From contig CP016211.1 of the NCBI GenBank assembly GCA_001931535.1, forward strand, positions 12,880,377 to 12,944,376: DNA of 64,000 bases, read 5' to 3'. The notes below the pieces were generated by a model that saw only the letters and a program-made list of their open reading frames with translations, ran no database searches and was not told the DNA's origin. The stretch comes from Minicystis rosea. Its GTDB lineage: Bacteria > Myxococcota_A > Polyangia > Polyangiales > Polyangiaceae. This document shows positions 62,742 to 64,000 of the stretch, one piece after another (positions within the stretch are counted from its first letter, which is position 1; the number at the start of each line of letters is the position of its first letter). The translations under genes were made by a program, and so were the position numbers.

Positions 62742-63625
62742 GCGCTCGCTCCCGCGCCGCGCTCGCGGAGCAACCGGAGGTAACCGAGGCTGAGCGTGAG
62801 GACGCACAGGAAGGTGACGACCGCGAGCGTCGAGCCATAGCCGAAGTCGCCGGATCGCATGAGGGTCTTGTAGGTGTAGATGGACAAGGTCTCCGTCGTG
62901 TTCGCCGGCCCGCCGCCGGTGAGCACGTAGACCGCATCGAAGACGCGAAACGCGTCGAGCGTGCGGAACACGAGGCAGAGGGCGATCGTCGGCTTGAGGA
63001 GCGGGAGCGTGATGGAGCGGAACGAGCGCCACCAGGAGGCGCCGTCGATCTCGGCGGCGCGATAGAGATCGCCCGGGATGGTCTGTAGTCCGGCGAGCAG
63101 GAGCAGCGCCACGAAGGGCGTCGACTTCCACACGTCGACGAGGATGGCCGCGTGCATCGCCCAGCCGGGCGTGCCCAACCAATCGACGTCCTTGAGCGGC
63201 AACAGATGGGGAATGAGCCCGTAGCTCGGGTTGAACATCCAGGCCCAGAGGCGCGCGGCCACCACGGTGGGTATCGCCCAAGGCACGAGGATGGCGGCGC
63301 GGAGCAGGCCGCGAAAAGGTGCGTTTGCGTCGAGCAGGAGCGCGAAGGCGAGGCCGAGCGCGAGCTCGAGCGTCACCGAGACCGCGGAGAAATAAGCGGT
63401 GTTGCCGAGCGCCGTCCAAAAGCGTGGATCGCGGAGGAGGAAGGCGTAATTGGCGAAGCCCACGAAGGTCTGTTCGTGGAAGACGATCATCATCCGCGAC
63501 AGGCTCAGCCGGAAGGCGGCGGCGATCGGGAAGAGCGCCACGCCCGCGAGCACGATCGCGGCGGGGGCGAGCATCAGGAAGGCTTCGCGCGCGTCGCGCG
63601 ACGCGCCGGGACGGCGACCGTTCAC
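62738..63625 (-). CDS. Carbohydrate ABC importer permease (MalF/UgpA type)
   Basis: 295 residues, six predicted membrane helices. The EAA loop reads DLYRAAEIDGASWWRSFRSI, and the following region (FRTLDAFRVFDAVYVLTGGG) is standard for the inner-membrane subunit of sugar importers. Both ends overlap the neighbouring genes by 4 bp, so the four importer genes are translated as a unit. It acts as the first transmembrane subunit. Confidence 0.93.
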   Translation of the reverse strand: MNGRRPGASRDAREAFLMLAPAAIVLAGVALFPIAAAFRLSLSRMMIVFHEQTFVGFANYAFLLRDPRFWTALGNTAYFSAVSVTLELALGLAFALLLDANAPFRGLLRAAILVPWAIPTVVAARLWAWMFNPSYGLIPHLLPLKDVDWLGTPGWAMHAAILVDVWKSTPFVALLLLAGLQTIPGDLYRAAEIDGASWWRSFRSITLPLLKPTIALCLVFRTLDAFRVFDAVYVLTGGGPANTTETLSIYTYKTLMRSGDFGYGSTLAVVTFLCVLTLSLGYLRLLRERGAGASA

Positions 63626-64000
63626 GAGGGGGCCTGCGTCAGGTGATCCACGAGCGCCTGCGCGCGGCGGAGCGCTTCGCCCGGTGGGCGCACGCCGGTG
63701 ATGGCCGCCGACATCTCCGATTGCAGCGTGTCCGAGAGGGCCGGGTAATACGGTGTCAGCGGCCGCGGCTTGGCCCGCTCGATGATCGGCAGGAGGCTCG
63801 CCGTCAGCGGCATGGCGCGGACGAGGCGAGGATCGAGGTACGGCGCGCGCCGCGGCGGGTTGCGGCCATAGGCGACGGCCATCTCCACGTTCGCATCCAA
63901 CGAGGTGAGGTGCGTGATGAGCGCGAGGGCAGCTTCGCGTTTGTAGGCAGGGGAGCGCGCGTTGAGCGCCAGCAGATAGCCACCCAGCGCGCCCGAGCCG
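63622..64000 (-). CDS. Sugar-binding protein of an ABC importer (N-terminus beyond window)
   Basis: Only the C-terminal 125 residues are present, in frame to the right edge: GYLLALNARSPAYKREAALA, then GRNPPRRAPYLDPRLVRAMP and a final helical segment ending DHLTQAPS. This is the C-terminal lobe of a cluster-B extracellular solute-binding protein of trehalose/maltose type. It would bind the sugar in the periplasm and deliver it to the permeases, whose gene it overlaps by 4 bp. The sugar is not identifiable here. Confidence 0.85.
   Translation of the reverse strand, partial: GSGALGGYLLALNARSPAYKREAALALITHLTSLDANVEMAVAYGRNPPRRAPYLDPRLVRAMPLTASLLPIIERAKPRPLTPYYPALSDTLQSEMSAAITGVRPPGEALRRAQALVDHLTQAPS

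Overview
The window is very GC-rich. It carries features typical of Myxococcota, most likely the Polyangia/Polyangiales: eukaryote-like Ser/Thr kinases, exported TPR/PEGA proteins, lipoproteins with long Ser/Ala/Gly linkers, Cys-rich NCGACG repeats, a MYXO-CTERM-like tail and a large hybrid histidine kinase. This assignment rests on gene content only; no rRNA or tRNA gene was seen. The window looks chromosomal: no insertion sequence, integrase, phage module or CRISPR array was recognised.

Layout. 1-6.8 kb: the end of an FHA-ABC transporter, divergent from an operon of ECF sigma factor, zinc-finger anti-sigma, membrane-anchored caspase-like protease and a secreted HExxH metalloprotease lipoprotein. 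6.8-9.1 kb: a KimA-like APC transporter preceded by a clear ydaO-type cyclic-di-AMP riboswitch. 9.3-18.2 kb: a lipoprotein, glgC plus an ApaH-like phosphatase, a protein with 42 tandem pentapeptides of PAEF/PAEY type joined to a helical-bundle domain, an ATP-grasp-like protein, and a TPR-protein/prmA/rsmE operon. 18.3-21.9 kb: a Ser/Thr kinase (frameshifted), a TPR/PEGA protein and a Cys-rich propeller lipoprotein. 22-30.3 kb: acyl-CoA dehydrogenase, Spy-like lipoprotein, a polytopic membrane protein, a small outer-membrane barrel, and a minus-strand run ybaB-recR-ridA-unknown. 30.6-31.4 kb: seventeen 42-bp repeats in unbroken phase. 31.4-38 kb: a doubly frameshifted conserved gene, a WxxGxW-type lipoprotein and two Ser/Thr kinases.

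38-51.3 kb is the most unusual part: ten minus-strand genes, tightly packed or overlapping except for one 147-bp gap, forming a type VI secretion (T6SS) cargo island. It holds DUF2169 proteins, two pentapeptide-repeat proteins, DUF3540, a DUF4150 (PAAR-like)/S41 protease fusion, a candidate deaminase-type toxin, VgrG, a GNAT acetyltransferase and a eukaryote-like SET methyltransferase. No T6SS sheath, tube, baseplate or ATPase gene is present, so the machine must be encoded elsewhere. Upstream of the island are four palindromic TGACRTGTCA-like operators in two pairs. 51.6-60.8 kb: a second TPR/PEGA plus Cys-rich lipoprotein pair (this one with a GON domain), a methyltransferase, a MYXO-CTERM beta-helix protein, a hybrid histidine kinase and a Ser-rich lipoprotein. 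60.9-64 kb: a carbohydrate ABC importer operon cut by the window end.

Three genes (18357-19678, 31441-33297, 48555-49855) are intact proteins split between frames, mostly by what looks like one missing base in or next to short G/C runs. Base-call or assembly indels are a real possibility and should be excluded before biological meaning is given to them.
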